Shown here: in pieces, positions 1 through 13,300 of the stretch
Numbering within the stretch: position 1 is the first letter of the stretch
How the letters are laid out: every line of letters begins with the position of its first letter
Origin: Adineta vaga
Lineage: Eukaryota > Rotifera
Direction: 5' to 3'
Length of the DNA: 64,000 nt
Assembly: GCA_021613535.1 (NCBI GenBank)
Contig: CP075497.1
Coordinates: 6,262,001 to 6,326,000, forward strand
Translations under genes and position numbers: made by a program
The notes under the pieces: generated by a model
What the model was told of the DNA's origin: nothing
The model's database searches: none
What the model saw: only the letters and a program-made list of their open reading frames with translations

Positions 1-471
1 CTACATTTGCATAGTGTATAATTATAAACTTTAGGACTACGTTTTCTAAACTATGGTCAAAGAATAAACAAAACATTCATTTTTCTTTTCAATATTCATC
101 AAAACACAATAATCATCAATCAAGATAATATCTTACAATGAAGAAGGTATAAATCAGCTGGTGGCATATATACATTTTCATTGGTACAAGTGACATATTG
201 ATCTGATCAATGATTATCAAATGAATGCCAAACAATACTTCAAAATCATTTATTTCCTTCTCTCTCTCTCATATCGCGTTTTCAGCATCAACATTGTATC
301 AAACATTCCATATAGTACTGACTATTAAAAACACATGCCTTTACGGATGTCGTTAATTACATTTATATAGAATCTACATTCAAAGATCAATAAATATAAA
401 CATTACATACTGACAACAACGAGAGAAAATGAAAATAGTTTAATAAATATATATCACTATTAATTTTGTTT
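1..471. other. Non-coding window edge / 3' flank of KIF3B
   Basis: No supported coding exon. AT-rich sequence directly downstream of the stop codon of the minus-strand kinesin gene, so it should contain that gene's 3' UTR. I see no RNA gene or repeat family here. Confidence 0.5.
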
Positions 472-3400
472 CTAATGTCTTGCACTGTTCATATTTCGAC
501 TTGTATACATATCATTAAATCCAAGTCGAGATACAGATGTATTCGATGATGCATAATTGTCATATGTATTATCATCACCAGAAATATTTTTCCTTAACAA
601 AATATATCAAAGTATTCATCAAACAGAAATTATTGTTCGACTTACTTTTTCTTCTTACGTTTTTCTATTGGAATGTTACTAAAATAAAGAATGCATAAGA
701 TCTTTTACGAAAAAAAAATTCCAATTATTTGTTTACTTTGCATCTAGTTCGATATTTTCTTCACCTTTCATTGCATTTTCAATGGCTGCTTGAATGACTG
801 GTGCTACAACTGGACCTTCGTAATCTCGAGTTGTTCGTGTAGGATGATCCAATTGAAGCAACATAATATTTTCACCCTAATTGAAAAGAATTTTGATTCC
901 TTTTAGTTTCGAAGATAAAATCATACTCTGAAATGAGCAATTTCTGGGATTGAACCAGCTTCAGAATTTGAAGTTAATGGACGAAGTGTATGACGATTAG
1001 ACATTGGTCGAGCAGCCATTTGATCTCTAGAAAATGAAATAAATGAACGCTCGATTTGATGTTTTTTCAATATAGTTTACGTTTCTTTTGATAATTCTTT
1101 CAATGTCCATTTATTATGTTGATCATCAAATTGAATTCGTTTATATAATCGTTCACGTTCATCCATAGGAATGAAATTTTCAATAATTAATTGAAATAAT
1201 TTTGCTTGTTTTTGGATTTCTCGTTGTTCAGCTTCGAGTTCCTCCCGTGCAGTTCGATGATGTTCAGTCACTTCTGTCTTTTTTGCTTCAAGTTTTTTTA
1301 ATTGTTTAGATAATTTATCTCGTTTTGTTCGTTTATCTTCTACTTCTTCTTTAATGCTCGTATATTTTTCATTGATAGTTTGTCGTTCTTCTTCACCTTG
1401 TGCTAATCGTTGTTGAACTTCACGATGACGACGTTCAGCTTCAACAATTAAACGTCTAAAATCAACTCCTATTTCAATTGATTGATTTAAATATAACTAA
1501 ACAAACCGTTTTTGTCGAAGAATTTCTTCTTGTTCACTCGTATGTGTAACAATATCTTTTCCACCGGTGATTAATTTCGATTCCATTTGTTGAATTTTAT
1601 GTTGCATTTCACGACGTTCTTCTTGTTGACGTTCAATCGCTTGCTTTTGATCTTCTAATTCTCGAAGTAAACTTTCTCGTTCGTTTTCTAATCAATCAAA
1701 TAGTAAAATTTCTCTTTTTCAGTATACCGATTTTTATACGAACCATTTATATTTTTCTTATGAAGAATTGTTCGTTTTTCTTCATTGAGTTTATCTTGTT
1801 GTTCCTTTAAAAATAATTCTTCATCATTTTGATCACCATCACCATCATCATCATTCTCATTTCCATCGCGATTACCACGACGACGAGATTTTCGTCCACT
1901 TTTTCCTTTTCCATCTAATCGTTCTTTTAATCGTGCTATCTCATCTTGAAATTTACGTAATAATGCATCTTTAGGATCTTCATTAATACGTGGTTGATTT
2001 TTAATATTTTTAGCACGATTTGCATAACTAAAATATACACCGAATTCTTTTAGCATAGAGAATATAAGAAAAAAATAAAAATATCTGTTAATTATGATTA
2101 GTATAATTAGTTTTTTTTAATCTAATAAGCATTACTATTATTTAAATTACTTGAAAATATTTCGAAAATATCGATGAAAAACCTGTTCATTTAATATTAC
2201 AAAATATAGTTTTAAATATAATCAATTTTTACCGAAGCGTTGTTAATGATTCTTCATAATTATAATCAGCAGGTCCAAGTGTTGCAATCATAATTGTTTT
2301 GGAATTACCACCAAGTGAATCTGAAAGATATATCTTATTATCTCTTTATATAATTAATATATTTATATACTTTGTAATAAACGAGTTAATTTTGAATCAC
2401 GATATGGTACATGAGAACTACCATCAACAAGTGCAGAAATTACATTACCGAGAACAGAAAGTGATAGATTTATATTTGTTGCTTCTTTAAAACGTTCTCC
2501 CTAGATTAATAGAAACGTAATTCTATCTATGCTATTATTCTTATCAATCAAAATCTCACAGTTGATCCCGTTTTTGCTTGACGTTCACTTCCAGCTAAAT
2601 CAACAAGGTTGAGTTTTCCAACTCGAATATGAGCTTGACCATCAACACCAACCTACAAATCACAATTACAATTGAATTATTCTAAACGAAATATTTCATG
2701 CAAATAATTACTTCACTACTTTCGACAGTAATTATAAAAATAGCATGTGATCGTGAACTATGTTCATTCATATTTGTTGCTCTAATAACAAGAAAAAACA
2801 TTGATAAGCAAAGTTTTGAAGATATAATAACTGAGTAACGTTACCCTGTTGATCGATTTAAATTTCCTGTTGTCATAACATGTTCGATTTCTTGCATATT
2901 TTTTGTTATAAATGAACTGAGATCATGTACATGAACACCTTCTTTAGGATGTTCTTGTAATTGTAAACGTTTATTTTGATCTTTTGATAGAAGATCACGA
3001 ATACTTTCCTTGAAGAACAAAAAGAAAACCCGGAATCTCTTGCTTATAAAGAATATTCATATAAAAGAATCTTTACATTGTAAATTTCTAAATAAGAAGC
3101 TCGAACGAGAAATTGTCGAGATGTTGTATGTGCAATTGAATCAAAAACATGTGCAAATGATGATGGAATAATTCCACGTAATTCCACTTGTGATCGAACA
3201 CCTATTTTATTTTATACATCGAATAAGACAATGTTTCTCAAATAGATATTCAATTCTTTACCTTCCATGGTAAATGTTTTGCCGGTACCCGTTTGACCAT
3301 AAGCAAATATTGTTCCATTGAAACCTTCAATGACTGAATCAACAAGAGGTCGTGCTGTTTGTTCATAAACATCTCTTTGTTTTGAACTAAAATAATTTTA

Positions 3401-3781
3401 ATGAGAAGATAAAGACGAAGATTTTCTTTTACTAACTTCCAATCATAAACAGCATCGAAGTAAAAATTATGTGCGTCTTCACCTGTATTACGTTGCGAAA
3501 GGTCAGTCATTGGTCGTCGAATAGATATTTGCCGATGTTGACCATCGATATTCACTACTCTGATATAATAAAATAATGAAGAGATATTGAAAGAATAAAA
3601 TTATAAGAAGAATAACCTATCACAACCAGATTCTTGTTCTTTCTCACTCATCGGCCGACATCGTACGACGACTCGAACAGATTCATCTTTACCCTTACTC
3701 GCTGCCGTAGTTGGACGTGGCTACAAAAAAATCGTTCATAAATCCATCAGATACAACTGAACAAAATATTAGATTTACCAT
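472..3781 (-). CDS. KIF3B: Kinesin-2 motor subunit, KIF3B type
   Basis: Heavy chain of heterotrimeric kinesin-2, which drives anterograde intraflagellar transport and cytoplasmic cargo along microtubules. The conceptual protein (about 750 aa over roughly a dozen exons with short introns) starts with [14 protein letters not shown]. It then shows the P-loop [13 protein letters not shown], switch [12 protein letters not shown] and switch II DLAGSE, followed by the neck [22 protein letters not shown]. After the neck comes a basic then acidic stretch ([10 protein letters not shown], then D/E-rich), the KIF3B-type arrangement rather than the KIF3A one. A long coiled coil follows, and then the tail motifs [12 protein letters not shown] and [13 protein letters not shown], which match the KIF3B C-terminus. 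Only the ATG itself lies on the first coding exon: GT follows it at 3778 and the next exon begins at 3720. The last exon ends in ..NMNSARH at 472. All junctions I traced keep frame, so the gene looks intact. Confidence 0.93.
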
Positions 3782-4185
3782 TTTTGCAGCTTCTAACAAT
3801 ATAAATATGACGTCCTATGTACTATTATTTAACAGCTGTCAACTTTTTCCTCACTACCACACATCATCATCAGCTCATATTAGTTACTAAGGACTTTTCA
3901 TTGGTGCAATTTCTAGCGAATACTCATGAAAATTATAGATAGAAATAGAATAGAAAGAAAGTCGACTTGTTTTAGATAGTTACTCTGTTTTCTTCCTCAA
4001 TTCATATTTACCGTTGAAAGGTAACTTTTCTCATCGTATTCAATCGAAAAGTATGATCAATCACGTTCACCTTGCATCTCTTCTTGATATTTATCAAAGG
4101 CAATATCTTTAAGCATTATACATGTGAGATTTTACTTCGAAAAAAATTTTTTTAAGTTTTTAATGTTCATTTCTATCATTCAATG
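3782..4185. other. Intergenic: KIF3B 5' flank and YihY 3' flank
   Basis: About 400 bp between two minus-strand genes. It holds the KIF3B upstream region and the 3' UTR of the membrane-protein gene. No coding potential or recognisable motif seen. Confidence 0.5.
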
Positions 4186-5194
4186 TTATTGATGCTGTTC
4201 ATGTGTTTCGAATTCTGGTACTATTGCATTATTTGATGAAAATATCTCGTCATCTACCAATTGTATATGTTCTCGACTAGACATTTCACTTAAACACGTT
4301 CCCAAACCAGTTGTTAATGGTTGAATATTATCAAAAAAGAAGGCATTAATTTGTGCACATATAACGAATAATAAGCCGAATAAATAAAATAAAAGTAAAA
4401 TTATTATTATGAAACCCAATTGACCAACATAATCAGCCATAAATTCATGGACATATAACGGAAAAATTAAGAGAAGAAATTGTAAACCAACTGCAGCAAC
4501 TAATGAACCACACCATCTAAATAAAAATGAAACAATAGGATTCTAAAAATAAAAGATATGATTTCTTTTTTGTTACATACGTTTGTCTCCAACTCATTGG
4601 ACGTTTTGGTAAAATAGTATAAATCAATTGAAAGAATATAAATGAAAATACTCCACTAGAAACTGTTGTTAAAAATTGATAAAATGATTCATGTTTTTCC
4701 AAAATAGCTGGTACTGATGAAAATATAATAATAAATGGCATAATTGCAACAAAAGCTAGAATCATTTTAATCGCAAGAATATTTTGGTTGAGTATGGTTC
4801 GTTCACGTATACGATAAATAATTGTTAAAACATCATCAAAACCAATAAATAATCTTGAGCCAGTAAATAATGATATAACAAAACTAATAATAAAAATTAA
4901 ACCAGCCTGTGTTGATAATGAATGAAGTAATGCATCGATAACATCAGTAAGACCTTGTTCTGGAAAGGCTTTTACTAAACGATCTCGAATTCGATTTTGA
5001 AATTTAGGATCATTCCCAAAGACTAAACTGACGACAGCAAACATACTTAATATCAATGGTAATAAAGATATTAGTAGATAATAAGCAATTAAGGCAGCCA
5101 AGGAAAATGACCAATCATAGATGATTTTCCATGCAAATAAAGATAATTTTCCATTGATACGATCCAAATTCGTTTTTGTAGTACTGAATGACAT
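4186..5194 (-). CDS. YihY/virulence factor BrkB family membrane protein
   Basis: Two exons (5194-4581 and 4516-4186) join in frame to a 314-residue polytopic protein. Using the acceptor at 4517/4518 gives ..MSWRQTWCGSLVAAVG.., the usual W-x2-G turn before the fifth helix of the family. The N-terminus carries AALIAYYLLISLLPLIL, the hallmark first helix of YihY/BrkB proteins (formerly annotated as ribonuclease BN). The C-terminal half has ..FPLYVHEFMADYVGQLGF then a last helix ending ..FVICAQINAFF. About six membrane helices are visible, followed by an acidic cytosolic tail. The family is overwhelmingly bacterial and its biochemical role is unsettled; I know of no standard animal member. The spliced structure and AT-rich codon use match the neighbours, so this is a genomic gene rather than contamination. 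Horizontal acquisition is inferred. Confidence 0.82.
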
Positions 5195-7375
5195 AGTTTG
5201 TTTTTCTGTTTCGTTTGAATGAAACCTTATGTTGTTATTATATTCGATGCCCTATTGCTTCTCCATTAAGACAGAACGACAAAGAGAGGTAGAAGTGTAT
5301 TTCTTATATAGACGCTACTTTATCGACACCCACACGTTAAACAAGCTGACTCGTCGATGTTATTGCAAGCGAAAAATTATATTACATATACATTTTGATT
5401 TTTGTATATAATGTCGAGAAAGAGAAAGTTTTGTCAGAGCAATTCTATTGAAAACAAAAATCGATTGTACAAATATTCTATGAAACATTTATTCCAATTG
5501 ACTGTGTATAATCTCTATTTTCGTGCTGATAGAAAATACAAGATACTACCAACAGAGAATAAGACATATATATCATTGATAGATCTACTATTGAAACAGA
5601 TGGTTTTTATTCGCAATCAGAAAAGGATTTGAAATATTAGGTTCTTACTCATTTTTCTCTTGTCATATTAAAAAATATTTATCATGAAGAAAGGAAAAAG
5701 TCGATTCAAATTAATTTTATGTTTATGTCTTCACATATATATGAGAAGAAAACGTTTATATTCATCTTCACAATTGCTTTTGTCCTTTATCTAATCCGAT
5801 TAAAATTATCTTAAATGATCTCTATTCTTTTTAATCATTGAATCAGCAGACATTAAAACAATCATGCAACGATCAATTTCATTCATTTTTCTTCTCTTTC
5901 TTAAATGTCTATTCAATGGATTAGCATATCGTAACATATCATTCGATATCAAATTTAGAATCTAATTTTATCTTTATAATGATCTTAATATATCTTATTG
6001 AATAAAAACTTGTCACTGTCATTGTTCTCACTTTATATTAGATAGTTAGATGATAATAGAACATATCATCCGTATATCTTTTTGTTTAATCAGTGAGATT
6101 TATCTGTGATCACTTAATAACACTTCGATTTTTAAATAGGCATTGTTCTTGTTGACTATGAACATAAAATAAAAGTAACGTTTATGAATAATGAAAGAGC
6201 GGTTCATACATATTGGTTGTATGTTTTTGATTCTGTCTTTTATCGTTTATCGAAGATTAGTGAAGAAAAACAAGCTTGTTCTCTGACGACTTCCGTTTGC
6301 CTTCGACTAGTACTGCTGCATTGTTACCCTTGGAATATGGGACAATGCGATTCTTTCATCTTTATTCATGTGGATTAAGGTCACATTTGTTCAGAAGAAA
6401 ATTTTTTACCTCTCAAGGCAATACAACTCAATCGGAGCGACAATTAGGTCGAGTTCATTCTTCTCTCTCTCTCTCTTTTTGCAGTCTTCAACTTCAACAA
6501 TTAAAGAGCAGCTGGAGTGGACTTGTGAATGATCTTTCATTTTTTTTTCTTCGTTTGCTTTCTCCCTATTGCGGTTTTTTTTCTACTCTAATTAGATCTG
6601 ATTACTTTATCGTTCATTCATATTTCATACTCGAAAATTTACACGTGTGTGCACATATCGTGAAGTATAGAGTTCAATTAAAATCTACATGTACATTTCA
6701 AAAATGTGCTTGAGTGTGAAAGATGATACGATAACAAGGACAGGTTCAATAGACAAGTAGACAACGTCTGTTTTACTCCTACTATAGAGAATGATAAGTA
6801 TGAATCAACAAATAAGAGTATTTACATGTCAAAAGAAAAACATAACATCTTCAGTAGAGAGATTCTTTTTTTTTCACTTTAATTGGGTCGTTGGATAGAT
6901 AAATGTCTCTGATAGTCATTTCTTTACATTATCGTTGAGAACGGGGACGACTAACGTGTACATGCCAAGTTGAAGAGAAAAAGAGATTATGGGATGTTAA
7001 CATATCTAATTTCGTCGTTCATCATCAACGTATGCACGAGTCTCCTCCTTACGAAATTAAAATGTCAACTCTACATATTTCCTCTTTCTCCTCCTCTTCT
7101 TCTTCTTCTTCTTGATCATCTTCATTTAATAAGAGGTCAGTCATTTCGTTGTTTTACGTTTTTTTCTGTTTCTCCGACTCATTTTCGTTCGTTTACTTTT
7201 CTTTTATTTTGTTTGATGTTTTTGTTATTTTTCGATTTGACCTGTCCGCCCTTTGGTCCACATACGTGTATGTAATGGATATAGAAGATGATGAATCGAT
7301 GATTGTTCACATGCGTTGTCATTACTGACGAAAGACAGAACATTAAAATAAACAGCGCTAATTGGAGATGACAAA
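5195..7375. other. Intergenic region between divergent YihY and Crumbs genes
   Basis: About 2.2 kb without a supportable gene. Open frames here are short, have no family features and do not join at plausible splice sites. The region should contain promoters for the minus-strand YihY gene and the plus-strand Crumbs gene. A short CTT/TTC run lies near 7090-7113. Confidence 0.5.
7090..7113. repeat. TTC microsatellite
   Basis: Short pyrimidine trinucleotide run, about eight units, upstream of the Crumbs start. Confidence 0.75.
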
Positions 7376-10300
7376 ATGTATCCGACAAATCTTCAAGGTA
7401 AAAAAATCAAAGAAAATTTGTCGTTTTTTTCTTTATAAACAATTCAAATTATATCTTCTTTTTTTCTAGCCTTTACTTTTATTCTTTTCTTTGGACAAAT
7501 TTCAACGAAAAGTCTAAGTTTTAGTTATCGTACATGTTTACCGAATATTGATTTAATTCATATTGAACATATACATCCATTGAACAGTCAACATTTTCAA
7601 TTAATTACGAAAGATTTCCGTTTAAACATTATCTATACATATCAACTACAAAAACATCGATTTCAATTCGGAAATCTAAATCCTTCCATATCGAATCTTT
7701 CAAATTTTGATTATCAATTTCAATCTGCAATTAATTATTATCATCAGATAGACACATGGAATTTTGTAAATGTGACATTCGATGATAATTTATCACGTGT
7801 TTTTATTTCATTTAATAATGATGAAACAAGATTGATACCTTTACTTGATTATCCACTATTATTTCAAAATACAACAGCAACACAAGAAACAAAATTAAAT
7901 GTTCAAATATTAATTCCTGAGCAAGATCAAAATGTGACATGTTTATTACCATATGATGGTTTTGAGATAAATAAGAACAGTCTTTGTTCGACAGACATTA
8001 AAACATGTGGTTAGTAATGATTTGATAGATTCATTTCTATTGTAATCATTTATTTCTTTTTTAGAATATCGGACATGTAAATCGTTGAATAGTGCAGAAC
8101 AGTATTGCCCACTTTTTAAAATGTTTGATTGTCATCCATTTACTGGTAAATAGAATTGAAGATTGAAAGCAATACATTTGTTTGTTTTTCAATCGATCTT
8201 AGATTTGGAATGTGGTTTAAAATCAATACCTGTTCGTTGTTCATCTAATCATTGTCAAAATCATGGTATATGTCATATAGATATTGTACAAAATATTTCA
8301 AAGTGTATTTGTCCATCTGGTAAAAAATTTCTGGGTCTTGTCTTTTTTTGTCTAAACAAATTCATCTTTGTAAGGATTTGCTGGTGATCAATGTCAATAT
8401 TCAATTGATGAATGTCAATCAAATCCATGTCCAACTCAAAGCAAATGTATTGATTTACCAAATGGTTATACTTGTGTTTGTGGTATGCAATTGATTGAAT
8501 CAATTGAAAAGAAATGATGGTTTTGTTTTTCTAGATCCAGGATGGACTGGTTTTGATTGTTCAGAAGACATTGATGAATGTCGAACTGTAAAACCATGCA
8601 AAGCAGCAAGACGTTGTATCAATCTACATGGATCGTATAAATGTGATTGTTTTGAAAGTTTTACTGGACAAAATTGTGAAATGGTATGTATAAACAAAGA
8701 TTTTTTCTTTTGATAATTGCATGTTTAAAGTCATTTTTCACTTTCAATCATGATAAGACTCGAAAAGAAGATAAATCCTTCATTATTAACATGCATTTTT
8801 ATGAACTCATTCAAATCATTTCTTACAATTGATAAATCAATTTATCATTTAGATAACAGTCTCGTAAACATCAGTATATTTATTCATTACATTTTATTTT
8901 CTGTCAAATACTATCTATCGTTAGAAATTTATCACATTGTCGTTGTATTTCATACTAGTACTTTAATCATACCAATTATTCACCATAACATATCTAATTA
9001 GTGAGACAAAATGAGATTGAATTTTTTTCTCTTTAATCTTCATCATGTCTCGGTAGACACATATCAGTATCGAAATATGACCTCTCATAGTTCATGAACC
9101 AGTAACATTCTTCTGTGCGTATGTTTTTTTCTTTTTGGCGGGGGGAGGGAGTTAAGACTACCTTAAAATGTATTAAGATGATTTGTAAACTAAAGAATTT
9201 TTCTTTAGACACTTGATCCATGTATATCTCAACCATGTTTGAATAATGCAACGAAATGTCATCCAATTCTTGATCGTGATAATGTTCTGTATCATTGTAC
9301 ATGTCAATCAGGCTTTACGGGTTCTCATTGTGAAACAAATATTAATGATTGTGAAGGAATTACTTGTTCAAAAAGTAATACTGAATGTATTGATGGAATT
9401 AATTCATTTGATTGTCAATGTAAAACAAATTTTAAACGAAGTATTTGATTCATTAGAGGAAGAAAAGAATTAAGAAGTGAATAAAATATTTCTTTTTTTT
9501 TCTAAGTTGGGCATGGTGAATGTGTCGAACAAAATCCCTGTGATTCATCACCATGTCATCAAAATGCAACTTGTTATAATTTAAATGGTGGACAATATCG
9601 TTGTATGTGTCCACCGACATATACAGGTATTCGATGTGATGAAGATATTGATGAATGTTCTGTCTTTCCATTTATTTGTCGAAATGGTGGATCGTAAGTT
9701 TGCTTTTTGTTTCGTTTACAAATGACTTTATCTCTTCTAAAGATGTGTTAATGAAATTGGTTCATATCGATGTTATTGTGCACCAGGTTGGTTTGGTCCA
9801 ACATGTGCTAAAGCAATTGATTATTGTCTTTCTCAGCCATGCAATCGAAATGGAACATGTATTAATAAAGTAATTGATTTTTTTTTGAAAACGAAAGTCA
9901 AATTCAATGAATGAAACGAATCATTTTCAGATCAATGGTTTTGAATGCCGTTGTTTATCACCATACACAGGTGATGTATGTCAGTATGATATCGATGAAT
10001 GTTTGATTGAACCTTGTGCTAACAATGGTACATGTTATAATTACATCGGTGGATTTCATTGCCAATGTCCAACAGGTTACTTTGGTATGAGATGTTGTTT
10101 TTGTTTTTTAATAAAAGAAAGTCAATAACAATTAATCTTATCATTATGATAGGTTTTCATTGTGAATATCCACCATTAGAATGTCAACGTTTACAACAAG
10201 CAAGTTTAGCTACGAATTGTAATGATCCTCATTTGTGTGTTGTCAATGATACAGAAAAACTGAAACAAATTAATCAATTAACAACAAATACATGTCGAAC

Positions 10301-13300
10301 AGAACGCGATCGAATACTTGATAATTATTTTGCATGTATTAATTTTAATGAACATAAATTCAACTATTGTCGATGTCCTTCAGGTAAATAAATAGATGAT
10401 TCTTTTTTCGTAAGATTTCTTCTTCATTCTATTCACACAAATTCGAGATTGTAGTTTAATTGTATATTAATATTCTATTTAGATATTTTCCCATGTGCTG
10501 ATAATTATACAGAAACTATTGGTAGATCTTTGCTCTCAAAATCATCTTGTCCATGTCGAAATGGTGGTAGTTGTTATTGGAGTAATGGAACAGACTATCG
10601 ATGCTATTGTCCTCCTGGTTTAACTGGTAGAAATTGTCTTATACAAATTGATCATTGTGCAAGTCGACCATGTTATAACAATGGTACTTGTCTATCACAA
10701 TTAGATCGTTTTACTTGTCAATGTCCATCGGAATATCGAGGTATTTATTGTCAGATATTTATTGATCCATGTGAAAATAATCCATGTTTTAACGATGGCA
10801 TATGTGAACGAAACAACCAAACAAAATATCGATGTAATTGTTTAACTAATTACACAGGTAGACATTGTGAAATATTTCAAACACCTTGTTTATCTCGTCC
10901 ATGTCAAAATCATGGCAAATGTTTTAATCATAATCATACATATGAATGTCAATGTTCATTAAATTATCAAGGTAAATCATGTGAACATAATCGTGATTTA
11001 TGTCAACTAAATTCGAATCAAAACTTCTGTCTCAATGGTGGTTCATGTTTGATTACTAATCAATTCATTCAATGTTTATGTTTAGCCGGTTTTACTGGTC
11101 TATTTTGTGAAGTGAATATCGATGAATGTTACACAAATCCTTGTTCATCACATGGTGAATGTCTTGATCTAATTAATGGTTATCAATGCCGTTGTGAAAC
11201 AGGATGGTACGGTTATCATTGTGAAAATAAACAAAATGAAATCAGTAAATCATTTATTTATCATACAAGTTTATCATCAACATTTCATTTACGTTCTTCA
11301 TCGATTAATATTTCGAAAAGTTTACCTTATCGTCATTCATCATTACCAATTCGTATTCAATATGAATTTCGTACAACATTAAAACGTGTTTCATTACTTT
11401 CCATTGGTCAACGTTTTAAACAAGAATTAATTGATCAACGTATATTAACTAATTTAGATAATAAAACATTATTAGTGACATCGTTTGACTACGATGAAAA
11501 ATGGCTAATGATGAGTATTGAAGTCTTTCATTTATGGATTGATGTACGAATTGGAAAAAATTCTCTTTCACAACGATTTTATATTTCCAATTCATCATTA
11601 GCAAATTTGATAAATAATCAAGTGATTTTCGGTTTAGAAAATTATTCAGGTTGTGTTAGAAATATTGAAATAACGTATAGTCAAGTTTACTCGATTTTAT
11701 TGACTGATCAATTAATTGAAACGAATGAAAATCGAACATTAGGTTGTGAGAGGTACGTATAGTTTGTATTTCTTTTTGGATTAATGAAATACTTGTTTTC
11801 AGAACGAATGCTTGTCAACATTCGATTTGTCGGAAGAACGAAATATGTCATGATCATTGGTTTTATCATATATGTCAATGTCAACGACCTTTCTTTGGTG
11901 AACATTGTGATCAAAGTAAAAATATGTCGATTTCTCATTATTATTTTTCTATTTGTTTGATTTTTTTTCAGTTGCTCCAATTGTTTCATTCAATGAACAT
12001 AGTGTAGCAAATCTAGTCTATTCAGTTCCTATATCCAACATTTCACTTTTCTTCAATACATTACAATCCAATGGTACTCTATTTGAACTGATTTCCTCCC
12101 CGAAACAACGTCGATTTACTCGACATACTTCATCAATAAATCGATCATCGCTATCACGAATAACTGGAGGATTAATTAATGGTCATTTTCGATTGATTAT
12201 TATTGATGATGGTCCTAAACGACAAGAATATGAATTACGTAGTGAACAAACATTAAATGATGGTTATGCACATAAGATTCAACTTGATTTAGATAATTAT
12301 CGTTTACTTATCGATGATATTTATAATGAAACATTAACGAAAACGAATCATACATTTGTATCTAAGCAAGTTGAATTACTTGGTGATGGTTTACTTCAAG
12401 GTTGGTTACAAGATATACGTATCAATGATCAATTAATCCCATTTGATCAAAATAAAAAATTAACTAACGATTTTAATTTAACTCTTTTTAATATGAATTC
12501 AATTCAAACGAATCCATGCTATCCAAATAATCCATGTTTAAATCAAGGCAACTGTCGAATAACCAACTCACAAGATTATTTGTAAGTTTTTTTCTTACAT
12601 TTAAGTGCTACATCATACACTATTATTACTTTCTCTTTTTGTTTTTTTGTTAGACGATTAAACTTTGAGTAGAGACTATAATCTTCATTATTCTTTCTCA
12701 TCTCTCATATATTCTTTTGTCAAGAGTAGAATGTATACATTTCTTTTCTCTTTCGTTTGACAATACATTTCGTTCATCATCTATCAGACGGATGATCTTC
12801 TATCATCGAAATAATTGAACAAAAAGAAAATAATAATGTTGGATAAACTTTCAATAGAAGATCGGTTTCTCATACTTATTTATTTTCTTTCATTTTTATT
12901 ATTAATCAGATGTCAATGTGACACAAGTTGGTTTGGAAGAAATTGTTCGGAACCAAATATTTGTAATTATCATAATACTAGCCTCTGTCCAAATGGATTT
13001 ACTTGTAAAATTATCGATGAAAATCAAGAATGTAAGTCGAAATTCAATTCTTTGTTAAAAATATACATTACAAAATTCATTTTTAGGTTTAGCAACTGCA
13101 ACATTCCAAGGTAATTCAAGTAGTTTAATTGCTACATTACATCATAGTTCAATATCTCAAATATCCAATGAATTATCGTTTCGTCTTCGTGCACGTTCTC
13201 AACATACACATTTATTAACAATAAAAAATTTATATACATCAAATCATTTTTCTTTATATTTATTTGGTGACAATTTAATCTATCGTGATTCAATTCGAAC

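Noticed and set aside
8685-9208. Extra gene inside the long Crumbs intron
   Set aside because: Only short open frames with no motif; a G-rich patch near 9140 has no coding or repeat identity I can support.
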